Origin: JAKPUX01 sp035353815
GTDB lineage: Bacteria > Zhuqueibacterota > Zhuqueibacteria > Residuimicrobiales > Residuimicrobiaceae
DNA: 64,000 nucleotides
NCBI GenBank assembly: GCA_035353815.1
Contig: DAOQAG010000011.1
Coordinates: forward strand, 1 to 64,000
Direction: 5' to 3'
Below are positions 9,024-16,957 of this stretch, one piece after another. Under the pieces are notes generated by a model. The model ran no database searches and was not told the origin of the DNA. It saw nothing but the letters and a program-made list of their open reading frames with translations. Numbering within the stretch: the first letter of the stretch is position 1; every line of letters starts with the position of its first letter. A program made the position numbers and the translations under genes.

Positions 9024-9419
9024 ATGGTAAAATCACCTGCCGACAAAATTAATAGCGCATTTGTTCCCATTCTTTGGGATTATTGGATTTCCGCGATGGT
9101 TTTTTATCGCATTGCCTTGGGGCAAATGCCGACTATCGGACTCTTGAATCAGCAGTGGGCCTTGTTGCGCGTCTTTGAGAGAATGAACTGGTATGACATT
9201 TTGGATTGGTTTGATCCGGAATTTCTGAATGATCATTTGACTCCCGAGCTCATCAATAACCTGCGCTTCCCCGACGCACGAAGGAAATATGGAATCATAC
9301 GAAAAATTTTACACGGAGAGCCTATATCCTTTCCAGGATGGGGTGTTGAAACTCATAAACGCGCTCAAGACGCCGTTTTATCTAACCGGTGGTACTGCGA
9401 TAAGCCGGCATTACTATAA
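9024..9419 (+). CDS. possible antitoxin-like partner of the AbiEii remnant
   Basis: 131 aa from ATG 9024, with GGAGA ~10 nt upstream. The first ~95 residues (WDYWISAMVFYRIALGQ, NQQWALLRVFERMNWYDILD, then INNLRFPDARRKY) resemble the small proteins often encoded before AbiEii-type nucleotidyltransferase genes, including the WDY, LxxxWALLR and RRKYG elements. The last ~43 codons overlap the AbiEii frame starting at 9289 and look non-natural, so the true C-terminus may have been altered by a frameshift. Function is inferred only from context. Confidence 0.5.
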   Translation: MVKSPADKINSAFVPILWDYWISAMVFYRIALGQMPTIGLLNQQWALLRVFERMNWYDILDWFDPEFLNDHLTPELINNLRFPDARRKYGIIRKILHGEPISFPGWGVETHKRAQDAVLSNRWYCDKPALL

Positions 9420-9604
9420 TCATCGCTACTCGGACGATCTTGATTTTTTTTACGAATCAGGATGAGAGCCTCGCATCATGGATGCAATTGGTATTTGATC
9501 GACTGGTAGCGGAGAGTCGCAGCGGCGCCTTTTTCATCGACTTGCAAAAGGTGCTTCGCAGCAAGGATTTTGCACAGATTTTTTTACTAAAAATCTGCGA
9601 TTAA
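9289..9604 (+). pseudogene. AbiEii-type nucleotidyltransferase toxin, frameshifted and truncated
   Basis: ATG at 9289 opens MESYEKFYTESLYPFQDG, followed by the nucleotidyltransferase signature FYLTGGTAISRHYYNHRYSD and DLDFF, then a stop at 9463. Removing one T from the T8 run before 9452 restores the frame through NQDESLASWMQLVFDRLVAE to a stop at 9602-9604. Even then it gives only ~104 aa where this family usually has about 200-290, so the C-terminal half is lost. The homopolymer indel could be a sequencing error; the truncation is not explained by it. Confidence 0.75.
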
Positions 9605-9669
9605 ATACCCGGCTGACGATTTGTTTAGATATAATTCGACCGGCGGTCACTCCTCCCTATATTCCCCCA

Positions 9670-9722
9670 ATTAAACCTGACTTCGACAGCTGAAGGTGAA
9701 TTATGGTAAACGTTCAGTAGAG
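9670..9722 (+). repeat. direct repeat copy A flanking abiE
   Basis: 53-bp sequence centred on ACTTCGACAG that aligns without gaps to 11667-11719 (about 41 of 53 identical). One copy precedes and one follows the abiE operon. The ACTTCGACAG...CGTTCGGCTGAG pattern resembles dispersed extragenic repeats of FCB genomes, so it may be such a repeat rather than an element end. Confidence 0.55.
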
Positions 9723-9977
9723 TACACAGCTTCCTATCAGCAATTCCTATCAGCCGGCAATTCAAAACTTTCAGCCAGTCATTTCAATAAAGATTCGGAC
9801 ACCTCTTCATAGCCTAAAATCCTGAATGGCCCCCGATATCAGGAAAAACTGCTGAATCTGCCTCAGACCACATCAGGTCGCGACTCGATCATCCTCTGCG
9901 ACCCGCAATCCATCGCTCTGGAGCCAGATTGGACTGCCCAGCAGTAAATGTAGTATGAACTTTATGGTGATATTTCG

Positions 9978-10074
9978 CAGAAGTAGTCATATTTCGACTA
10001 TTTCCAAAAGATATATTGACTTTCTGCTGACAATACAGTATTTTTAACAGAAGCAGTCATTTAACGACTATTTC
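9978..10074 (+). promoter_or_regulatory. two operator-like repeats before abiEi
   Basis: Two 27-bp direct repeats (9978-10004 and 10048-10074) share CAGAAG(T/C)AGTCAT...CGACTATTTC. Each holds an inverted element, TAGTC-N7-GACTA (9984-10000) and CAGTC-N7-GACTA (10054-10070), centred 70 bp apart on either side of the promoter. AbiEi antitoxins are known to repress their own operon by binding paired inverted repeats, so these are probably autoregulatory sites. Confidence 0.6.
10016..10044 (+). promoter_or_regulatory. predicted abiE promoter
   Basis: TTGACT (10016-10021), 17-nt spacer, TATTTT (10039-10044). The start point would fall near 10051, inside the downstream operator-like repeat, which would allow repression by AbiEi. 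Confidence 0.5.
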
Positions 10075-10089
10075 AGAGAAATAGAAGAT

Positions 10090-10725
10090 ATGAACAGACT
10101 GACAGCGCAATTTTATCAGGCTCCAACAGGAATATTTACCCAATCTGACGTGGCCGTTTCGGTTGACGGAACGGATTTCAGCCGTCACGGGCTGATCAAA
10201 CGGGCGATGTCTGCCGGGGAGATTCTGAATATCCGCCGGGGCCTGTACTGCCTGGCTCCGGAATTCCAGAAAAAGCCGGTTAGCGTTTACAGTTTGGCCC
10301 AGCGGATTTATGGCCCCAGTTACATCAGCATGGAGACCGCCCTCAGTCACCACGGCTGGATTCCAGAGGCGGTCTACGCCTGTACTTGCGTGAGCTTTAG
10401 CAATAGTAAGGAATTCGAGACGCCACTAGGGGTATTCAGCTACAAGCGTGTTCCACAGCATATGTTCTACCTTGGCGTTGAACGCGGCAAAGATGAAAAC
10501 GGCAATGTTTTTTTCATGGCCTCACCCGCTAAATCGCTGGCAGACTATCTTTATGTCCACCGGTTGAACTGGACGGGAATTGATGAGCCTATCGGCAGCC
10601 TGCGAATCGATGAGGATGAACTGGCCTATGTTACGGCGGAAAAACTTGATGCGTTATTGAGCAATTACAGCAATGGCCGGGTGATACGTTTTTTGACCGG
10701 CTGGCTTGGTGAGGTGAAATCATGA
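10090..10725 (+). CDS. abiEi: AbiEi-type antitoxin, type IV toxin-antitoxin system
   Basis: 211 aa. The N-terminal ~75 residues form a winged-helix (SDVAVSVDGTDFSRHGLIKR, then GEILNIRRGLYCL), followed by the AbiEi antitoxin domain (YISMETALSHHGWIPEAVYA, a beta-rich core, and ASPAKSLADYLYVH). AbiEi proteins neutralise the AbiEii nucleotidyltransferase without a stable complex and repress their operon through the winged helix. The stop overlaps the next start as ATGA (10722-10725). Paired upstream repeats fit autoregulation. In an AT-rich islet unlike the surrounding genes, so probably acquired. Confidence 0.88.
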   Translation: MNRLTAQFYQAPTGIFTQSDVAVSVDGTDFSRHGLIKRAMSAGEILNIRRGLYCLAPEFQKKPVSVYSLAQRIYGPSYISMETALSHHGWIPEAVYACTCVSFSNSKEFETPLGVFSYKRVPQHMFYLGVERGKDENGNVFFMASPAKSLADYLYVHRLNWTGIDEPIGSLRIDEDELAYVTAEKLDALLSNYSNGRVIRFLTGWLGEVKS

Positions 10726-11588
10726 GCGTACAAATGATCCAGCAGCGTCTGTTGAACTATAACTGTAAATCGGATGTTGAGGAGCAACAGGCCATTCGCG
10801 AGATTACGCAGGAAGTGGTGCTGGCCGCTCTTGGCCGGGGCGACTTTTTTAAACATGCGCTGTTCCAGGGCGGAACCTGCCTGCGTATTTTCTACGGTCT
10901 GAACCGCTTTTCCGAAGATATGGATTTTATCCTGAGAGCTGTTGATCCCGATTTCCAATTGAAAGACCACATCAAACATCTGACCGATGAACTGGCGGCG
11001 TATGGATACAACATTGAAATAACCGACCGCGACCGGGTCGGTGCGACGGTAAAAAAGGCGTTTCTAAAAGACGACTCTCTCGGCAAAGTGATCGCACTAC
11101 GTCACGCCAATCAGACCAACCCGTCGAAGAAAATCAGAATCAAATTGGAAGTGGACACCAACCCACCATCGGGTAGCGGTCACGAGTTGAAATATCTGGA
11201 TTTCCCGTTTGTTTCGTCCGTGGCCGTGCAGGACAGACCCAGTTTGTTCGCGGGAAAAATTCACGCCCTGCTTTGCCGTGAGTATATCAAGGGAAGGGAC
11301 TGGTACGATTTCATCTGGTACACCAGCAATCGCACCGGCATCAATTATGATTTTCTGACTTCGGCAATCAATCAACTTGGCCCATGGCAAGACCAATCCA
11401 TCATGATTGACAAGGCGTGGCTGTTGAATGAGCTGGAACGGAAAATCACCGCAATAAACTGGAAACAAGCCATAGAAGATGTCCGGCATTTCGTGCGGGT
11501 GGCGGAACAGCCTTCGCTTGATTTATGGAGCAAGGAGCTGTTTTGGGGGCAGCTTTCTAAGCTATCAGATCGCCAAGGGGAAAACTGA
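10722..11588 (+). CDS. abiEii: AbiEii/AbiGii nucleotidyltransferase toxin
   Basis: 288 aa, full length. The nucleotidyltransferase signature is intact: FQGGTCLRIFYGLNRFSEDM followed by DF (GG and DxD-type motif), then KIRIKLEVDTNPP, and the downstream KIHALLCREYIKGRDWYDF block typical of AbiEii. Family members transfer nucleotides to RNA targets (tRNA in studied relatives) and stop growth, usually as an anti-phage response. Translationally coupled to abiEi. The predicted target is inferred from family, not seen. Confidence 0.9.
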   Translation: MSVQMIQQRLLNYNCKSDVEEQQAIREITQEVVLAALGRGDFFKHALFQGGTCLRIFYGLNRFSEDMDFILRAVDPDFQLKDHIKHLTDELAAYGYNIEITDRDRVGATVKKAFLKDDSLGKVIALRHANQTNPSKKIRIKLEVDTNPPSGSGHELKYLDFPFVSSVAVQDRPSLFAGKIHALLCREYIKGRDWYDFIWYTSNRTGINYDFLTSAINQLGPWQDQSIMIDKAWLLNELERKITAINWKQAIEDVRHFVRVAEQPSLDLWSKELFWGQLSKLSDRQGEN

Positions 11589-11641
11589 TAGTTGGTAGTT
11601 GATGGGAGTTGAAATTTGATTTTGCCAGGGTTAAAAAAAAT

Positions 11642-11665
11642 CGAGAAAATCATCCTCTTTCAGGC
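11642..11665 (-). repeat. right arm of the long-distance inverted repeat (IR-R)
   Basis: Reverse complement of the 8843-8866 core at 22 of 24 positions, with weaker matching back to about 11612. It lies 53 bp after the abiEii stop and directly before direct-repeat copy B. It marks the likely right end of the islet. Confidence 0.65.
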
Positions 11666-11666
11666 T

Positions 11667-11719
11667 TTTAAACCGGACTTCGACAGGTTTCGGTGAATTT
11701 TGGCAAGCGTTCGGCTGAG
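11667..11719 (+). repeat. direct repeat copy B flanking abiE
   Basis: Gapless partner of 9670-9722 (about 77% identical), directly adjoining IR-R and ending 33 bp before the stop of the convergent DUF5916 gene. Confidence 0.55.
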
Positions 11720-11751
11720 CGCATTTAGGCGAATAGCGGCCAAAGCCAAGT

Positions 11752-13932
11752 TCAGAAATAAAAGAGGTATTTCAGCTTGACCACATTGATGCGATTGATC
11801 ATGTGCAGGCGGTTGGGGAGGAGGTGGTTCTCCCGGTCGAATTCGTCGCTGCGATCCTGGACCTCGTTGAGGGCGAAATAGATCCAGCTCTTCGGGCGGA
11901 AGTTATAGGAGAAGAGGAATCCGCCGATCACCTGTTCGAGATGACCGCTTGAACGCAGATAAAGGTTGTCGACATAGAGGCGCAGATTGAGATTATTGAC
12001 CGGGGTCCAGCTGCAGTAGGGCCGCGCGTTAAAGGTCACCTCCTCCAGATGGCCTGCGGGATTGCCTTCGCCATAGAGGTCCGCGGAGGTTCCGAGGGTG
12101 AAGACCTTGATGAGTTTCCAGTCGATCTCGCTGCCCACCCAGGTGTAGCTCGCCAGCCAGCCGCGGTTGAAATTATAGGTGCGGGAATAGCCGCCGTTCA
12201 AATGGGCTTCCCATCGGGGTGAGATGCCCAACCACGAAGAGAGCGTGGCTTCGTGAGAATTGTAGGTGATGCCCATGTCGCGCGAGCGGCCGGTGGTAAA
12301 GTTGATCTCGAAGCCCCAGTTATTGCGGAACTGCATGTTGTAGCCCACCAAAGCCATGCGGTCGGTGAAGGTATCGATCTTTTCATAGTCGAGGACGCCG
12401 CCGCCATAGATGAGCACCTGGCTGACCGCTCCCGATTGCGGGAGCCAGAGCGGACCGCCCAAGAGGGTGGCATTCCAGGTGCCTTTCCAGGGAACGAAAC
12501 CCACCTCCTGAATATCGAACTTTTCCCCGACATACCGGGAGCGCACACCGAGCAGATAATGTTCCTTCGGGACCCAGAGGCAAAATGAGCCCGCATAGTC
12601 GCCTTGCCCGTTGCGGTAGGAGCGCGCTGCCTGATAGGAGAACTGCCAATCGGAAGCGCGGAAGGCGCCATCCAGGTCGATGACGCCGTTTTTATCCTCC
12701 GGCGTGTTCTTGCCCACATAGAGCAGTCCGACCGAGGAATTGCCCATGATCTGTTTTTTCAGGCGCAGCGAACTGAACAGGGCGGAGGGTTCGGTCAATG
12801 CGGCGCCGTCGTCGTGATACTCTTTTTCCCCGGTGGCGGCAAAAAATCCTCCATATTCCCATTCGTTCAGACGCCCGAAGATCTTGCTGCCGGCCAGCAG
12901 TGGCACCTCCCGGCCGTCCGGAAGTTTGCGGCCGATGCGGCGCGAATAAAAGAGTTCCAGCGGCGAATAGAAACCGGTGCTCCGCTGCTTGCCAGATGGC
13001 ATAAAGACCTCATTGCCCTGAGTGAAGAAGGGGCGGCGCTCGGAGAAATAGGATTCATAACGGGAGATATTGAATTCGTAGGGATCGGCCTCGATCTGGG
13101 CAAAATCGGGATTGGCGGTGAACTGCAGGGTGAGCCGCTGCGAGGGATTGTAAAAAAGGTCGACGCCGGCGTTCGGAGAGAGGTTCCAGCCGTCTCCGGG
13201 CTGTTGTTCGGCTTTGGTCAGGCCGACAGGATAGATTTCGAGATTGAGGCCTTTTACTGAAGGCTGATTGTCGAGAAAGACGAGGCGGCCGAATTTGGAG
13301 ATGCGCTGGCCCTCGTTCTGCTCATAGGCATTCCAGTAGAGGTCTTCCTTGCCGATTTCACTCCAGCGGTCGAAATCGAGGCCCCATTGGTGCAGCTTTT
13401 CGTCGTACTGGATCGACCGGTAGGGGATTTGCATCTCGACGGCCCAACCCCAGTCATAGATGCGGCTGGCGGAGAACCAGACGCCATCCCAGCTGTAATC
13501 GCGGTTGCGGGCGTCGTCGAGCAGGCGGCAGTCGGAGCGGCTGCCCCCGGCCGAGACGGCAAATTTGTAGGCCGAGCTCTGGTCGCCAAAGGTGTCGATC
13601 ATCAGGGAGACGACGTCACCGGTAAAGTCGTCGAGCTTGCCGGTGTTGTGCTGGATATGCGCGGGATCGTCCTGGCAGAGGATCAGGCAATAGAGGTTTT
13701 CGGCGTCGGTGAGGAGCCGGGCGACGGTCTGGTGCAGCGGAGGACGGCTGTAATAAGGCTGCAGCTGAAAAAATCCGCCGGCCGAATCGGCGCTGTTCCA
13801 GGCGGGTTCGACGATGCCGTCGATGACGATCGGCTGAGCGGCCGTCCGTACCTGCAGGATTTTCCCCTGACCCCAGGCCACAGTGACCAACGCGATGGTG
13901 CAGAGAATAACGCGAATGAAAGGCTTTTTCAT
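11752..13932 (-). CDS. DUF5916-type outer-membrane protein with CBM9-like N-terminal domain
   Basis: 726 aa. Signal peptide FIRVILCTIALVTVAWG, then a CBM9-like domain (~25-215: QPIVIDGIVEPAWNSAD through WGWAVEMQIPYRSI) and a long beta-barrel-like DUF5916 region with the family block ANPDFAQIEADP, FSERRPFFTQGNEVF and LFYSRRIGRK. It ends in an aromatic strand (KLKYLFYF) typical of outer-membrane barrels. Such proteins are common in FCB bacteria; substrate and transport role are unknown. ATG at 13932 with GGAGCG upstream. Confidence 0.88.
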   Translation of the reverse strand: MKKPFIRVILCTIALVTVAWGQGKILQVRTAAQPIVIDGIVEPAWNSADSAGGFFQLQPYYSRPPLHQTVARLLTDAENLYCLILCQDDPAHIQHNTGKLDDFTGDVVSLMIDTFGDQSSAYKFAVSAGGSRSDCRLLDDARNRDYSWDGVWFSASRIYDWGWAVEMQIPYRSIQYDEKLHQWGLDFDRWSEIGKEDLYWNAYEQNEGQRISKFGRLVFLDNQPSVKGLNLEIYPVGLTKAEQQPGDGWNLSPNAGVDLFYNPSQRLTLQFTANPDFAQIEADPYEFNISRYESYFSERRPFFTQGNEVFMPSGKQRSTGFYSPLELFYSRRIGRKLPDGREVPLLAGSKIFGRLNEWEYGGFFAATGEKEYHDDGAALTEPSALFSSLRLKKQIMGNSSVGLLYVGKNTPEDKNGVIDLDGAFRASDWQFSYQAARSYRNGQGDYAGSFCLWVPKEHYLLGVRSRYVGEKFDIQEVGFVPWKGTWNATLLGGPLWLPQSGAVSQVLIYGGGVLDYEKIDTFTDRMALVGYNMQFRNNWGFEINFTTGRSRDMGITYNSHEATLSSWLGISPRWEAHLNGGYSRTYNFNRGWLASYTWVGSEIDWKLIKVFTLGTSADLYGEGNPAGHLEEVTFNARPYCSWTPVNNLNLRLYVDNLYLRSSGHLEQVIGGFLFSYNFRPKSWIYFALNEVQDRSDEFDRENHLLPNRLHMINRINVVKLKYLFYF

Positions 13933-14103
13933 GGACGCTCCGGCGCTCGATGCTCCCGCCTGGTGATTTGGTAATTTTCATACGGCGGCATATGGACCGG
14001 GGTTTCAGGAAATTTTGCGTCCGGGACGGCCATTGCGGCAGAAAGGGGGAGGGGCAACCGCGCGACTGGAACCGGTGTGCCCCTCTGCCGGCTTGAGCGC
14101 CTC

Positions 14104-14967
14104 TCAGTCCGGCTGGTGCTTGATGAAGGTGCCGGCGCGAAATTCGGCGAAGGCAGTACGCAGCTCCTCATCGGTATTCATCACGATCGGGCCGCGCCAC
14201 GCGACCGGTTCATTGAGGGGGTGGCCATGGGCGAGCAGAAAGCGCATACCCTCCTCGCCGGCACGGATCTGGATGGCCTGACCTGCATCGGAGAAAACCA
14301 CGAGGTGGCTGCTCTCCACCCTCTGCTCCGCAGTGGCATCGAAGGCGCCGCTGCCGGCGAAGAGATAGGCGAAGGCGCGATGGCCGGCGGGAATGGGCAG
14401 CCCGATCCGGGCCCCCGGAGCCAGGGTCAAATCATAATAGCCCACATCGACGATCAGGTCGCGCATCGGACCCTGAACGCCCGCCAGGGTGCCGCTGATC
14501 ACCCGGGCGTTGATCCCAGGTTCGAGCTCGACCGCAGGGATCTGGTCGCCGAGGAGGCTGTTGTAGCGCGGGGGCATCATTTTCTGCGCTGCCGGGAGGT
14601 TGACCCAAAGCTGGAAGCCGAGCAGAGGCTCGTCGACGTGCTGGGGCATCTCCTGATGGATGATGCCGCTGCCGGCGGTCATCCATTGCACCTCGCCGCT
14701 GCGGATAACTCCGGTGTTGCCGAGGCTGTCCCCGTGTTCGACCGCTCCGGTGAGCAGATAGGTGACGGTCTCGATGCCCCGATGCGGATGCCAGGGAAAA
14801 CCCGCCAGATAATCATCCGGGTTCTTTGAACCGAAATGGTCGAGCAGAAGGAAGGGATCGAGATTGGGCGCTTCGGAAAAGCCGAAAGCCCTTTGCAGGC
14901 GGACGCCCGCGCCCTCCAGGGTCGGCATGCTGCGGGCGATCATCTCAATGGTGCGAAATGTAGTCAT
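14104..14967 (-). CDS. pirin family protein
   Basis: 287 aa, bicupin. The N-terminal cupin carries the metal site HPHRGIETVTY (two His), then SGIIHQEMP (His and Glu). The C-terminal pirin_C cupin runs from ~170 (YDLTLAPGARIGLPI to MRFLLAHGHPLNEPVAWRG). Pirins are Fe(II) proteins; some bacterial ones have quercetin 2,3-dioxygenase activity and others act as redox-linked regulators. Start ATG 14967 follows AGAAGGAA. Confidence 0.92.
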   Translation of the reverse strand: MTTFRTIEMIARSMPTLEGAGVRLQRAFGFSEAPNLDPFLLLDHFGSKNPDDYLAGFPWHPHRGIETVTYLLTGAVEHGDSLGNTGVIRSGEVQWMTAGSGIIHQEMPQHVDEPLLGFQLWVNLPAAQKMMPPRYNSLLGDQIPAVELEPGINARVISGTLAGVQGPMRDLIVDVGYYDLTLAPGARIGLPIPAGHRAFAYLFAGSGAFDATAEQRVESSHLVVFSDAGQAIQIRAGEEGMRFLLAHGHPLNEPVAWRGPIVMNTDEELRTAFAEFRAGTFIKHQPD

Positions 14968-14982
14968 CGATGCATTCCTTCT

Positions 14983-16317
14983 CTAGGACGATGGCTGCGT
15001 AAGTTCCTCGCCGGCGGGCGGCGGGCTGACTTTTTCCAGCGGAGTGACGAGCACCTTGTCGACCCGGATGCCGTCCATATCCATCACCTCGAAGCGCCAT
15101 TTGCTCCATTCGAAAAAGTCGGTGGCCACCGGTATGCGGCCAAGGTGCATGAGGACGAAACCGCCCAGGGTCTGGTAGCTGCTCTCCTCCGGCAATTCAT
15201 CGATCTCGAAGAATTCCTTGAATTCCTCCATATAATAGAGACCGTCGATCAGGTAGGAGCCGTCAAGCCGTTTTTGCAGTCCCGGCCGGGCTTCGGTTTC
15301 ATCGAGTGAGGGAATATCGCCGACGATGGCCTCAAGAATGTCGAAGATGGTGACAATCCCCTGCATGACGCCATACTCGTCGACGACGATGGCGATATGC
15401 TGCCGCTGCTTTTTGAAGGTTTCGAGGACGTTGAGGGCCATGGCGCTTTCGGGCACATAGAGCGCCGGCAGCATATGCTTGCGCAGATCGATCTCCTTGT
15501 CGGAGATCGCATTTTCGAGCAGATCCTTGGCGCGCACCACGCCGATCACCTCATCGAGGTTGCCTTCGCACACGGGAAAGCGGGAGTGCTCGCTTTCGAG
15601 GATCTTTTTGTAGGTTTCCACGGCGGTTTCGCCGGTCGAGAGCCAGACAACATCGGTGCGCGGCGTCATCAGGGCTCCGGCGCGCTTGTCGGCGAGGCTG
15701 AAGACGCTTTCGATCATGTCGCGTTCAGCCTCCTCGAACATCCCGGCCTCGATACCCTGGTCGATCATCACCTTGATCTCTTCTTCCGAAACCGGCTGCT
15801 CCGCGGCTTTGCTGATGCCAAAGAGATGAAGGATGGCGTCGGTGGACCAGGTGAGGAGGGCCACCGCCGGCCAGGCAATTTTGGCCAGCCGCTGCATGGA
15901 GGGCGTCAGGGCACCGGCGATCCGTTCCGGATTATGCAAGGCCACCTGTTTCGGGACCAACTCGCCCAGGATCAGGGTGAGAAAGCTGATGCCGAGCACG
16001 ACGAGTACGAAGGCCAGTGTTTCGCTGTATTTGGCGATGGCTACGAACTGCTGCAGCCAAAGGGCCAGCTCTGCGGTGAATTTGGCGCCGCCGACGGCAC
16101 CGGCCATGATGCCGATCAGGGTGACAAAGACCTGGACCGTGGAGAGGAACCGGGTCGGATTATCGAGCAGCTTGAGCACCGACAGCGCCCGGGGATGGCC
16201 CTCGTTGGCCAGCTGCTGCAGCCGGGTTTTGCGCACCGAAACCACGGCCATCTCGGACATGACGAGCAGGCCGTTGGCGAGAAGAAGAAGGAAGACAAGA
16301 AAAAGGTTGAGTGCCAT
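14983..16317 (-). CDS. CNNM/HlyC-CorC family membrane protein (hemolysin-like, putative Mg2+/Co2+ exporter)
   Basis: About 444 aa. The N-terminal CNNM (DUF21) transmembrane domain (~1-190; MSEMAVVSVRKTRLQQLANEG, LGELVPKQVALHNPERIA) is followed by two CBS domains (~205-330; MTPRTDVVWLS, HIAIVVDEYGVMQGIVT) and a C-terminal CorC_HlyC transporter-associated domain (~350-430). CBS pairs bind adenine nucleotides. Relatives act in Mg2+ or Co2+ efflux. ATG at 16317 is preferred over an upstream alternative because DUF21 begins at once. Confidence 0.92.
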   Translation of the reverse strand: MALNLFLVFLLLLANGLLVMSEMAVVSVRKTRLQQLANEGHPRALSVLKLLDNPTRFLSTVQVFVTLIGIMAGAVGGAKFTAELALWLQQFVAIAKYSETLAFVLVVLGISFLTLILGELVPKQVALHNPERIAGALTPSMQRLAKIAWPAVALLTWSTDAILHLFGISKAAEQPVSEEEIKVMIDQGIEAGMFEEAERDMIESVFSLADKRAGALMTPRTDVVWLSTGETAVETYKKILESEHSRFPVCEGNLDEVIGVVRAKDLLENAISDKEIDLRKHMLPALYVPESAMALNVLETFKKQRQHIAIVVDEYGVMQGIVTIFDILEAIVGDIPSLDETEARPGLQKRLDGSYLIDGLYYMEEFKEFFEIDELPEESSYQTLGGFVLMHLGRIPVATDFFEWSKWRFEVMDMDGIRVDKVLVTPLEKVSPPPAGEELTQPSS

Positions 16318-16417
16318 GATGATCCTGAATGGTATTGGGATAGGAGATATTGAGCGGCGAATGCATGCGCCGGTCACCGCTCCGCGCCGGACGGCGGTGC
16401 GGCAAAGGCCTGGTCTC

Positions 16418-16729
16418 TCACTCCGGTGTGACCGGAAGCGTTAACTTGCGCTGTTCGGGCAGGGTGTTCTGCCTGAACAGGATGGCTACATGGCCGATGA
16501 TGCCGGCCAGTTCGCTCTGAGTTTGCCGGGCGATGTCGGCGGCGAGCTCTTTGCGCTCCTCCTTGAGTTCGAGAAACCGCACCTTGATCAGTTCATGGTC
16601 GGTCAGAGCCGCATCGACGGCGGCCATCACCTCCGCGGAGAGGCCGTTTTTACCGATCTGGACGCACGGTTTGAGGGTATTGGCGCGGCCGCGCAGAAAA
16701 CGCCGTTGAGCGCCGGTAAGGGTGGGCAT
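16418..16729 (-). CDS. yhbY: YhbY family CRM-domain RNA-binding protein
   Basis: 103 aa, a single CRS1/YhbY (CRM) domain. It starts TLTGAQRRFLRGRANTLKP and has the GxxG loop as GKNGL, followed by the helix ending ELIKVRFLELKEERKE. In E. coli YhbY associates with 50S ribosomal precursors. GGAGAC before ATG 16729. Divergent from fhs across an AT-rich intergenic region. Confidence 0.92.
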   Translation of the reverse strand: MPTLTGAQRRFLRGRANTLKPCVQIGKNGLSAEVMAAVDAALTDHELIKVRFLELKEERKELAADIARQTQSELAGIIGHVAILFRQNTLPEQRKLTLPVTPE

Positions 16730-16842
16730 GGGGTCTCCGTATCGAGCGTAATTATTGACATTATATTATAAATTACAGATATTTAGTCCAAGAGTCAAGC
16801 GAATTCTCGGCCTGGCGCAGGATTTTACCAGCTGGTCAATTA

Positions 16843-16872
16843 TTGCGTTTCGCCTGCAAAAAAATGTAGAAT
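16843..16872 (+). promoter_or_regulatory. predicted fhs promoter
   Basis: TTGCGT (16843-16848), 18-nt spacer, TAGAAT (16867-16872), about 85 nt before the fhs start, in the AT-rich divergent region shared with yhbY. Confidence 0.4.
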
Positions 16873-16957
16873 AGCAAATAATAATATCTTACATTGAAGC
16901 GTGGTAGTATGAGGAGAGGTCAGGAAGCGAACAGAGCGACTGCACGAGGCCAAGCGC

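Larger units (their letters stand above)
9605..10089. other. gene-free regulatory stretch upstream of abiEi
   Basis: No convincing ORF. It holds a 53-bp copy of a direct repeat (9670-9722), two TTCCTATCAGC motifs near 9730-9752, two operator-like sites (9978-10004 and 10048-10074) and the predicted abiE promoter (10016-10044). Composition is AT-rich. Confidence 0.55.
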
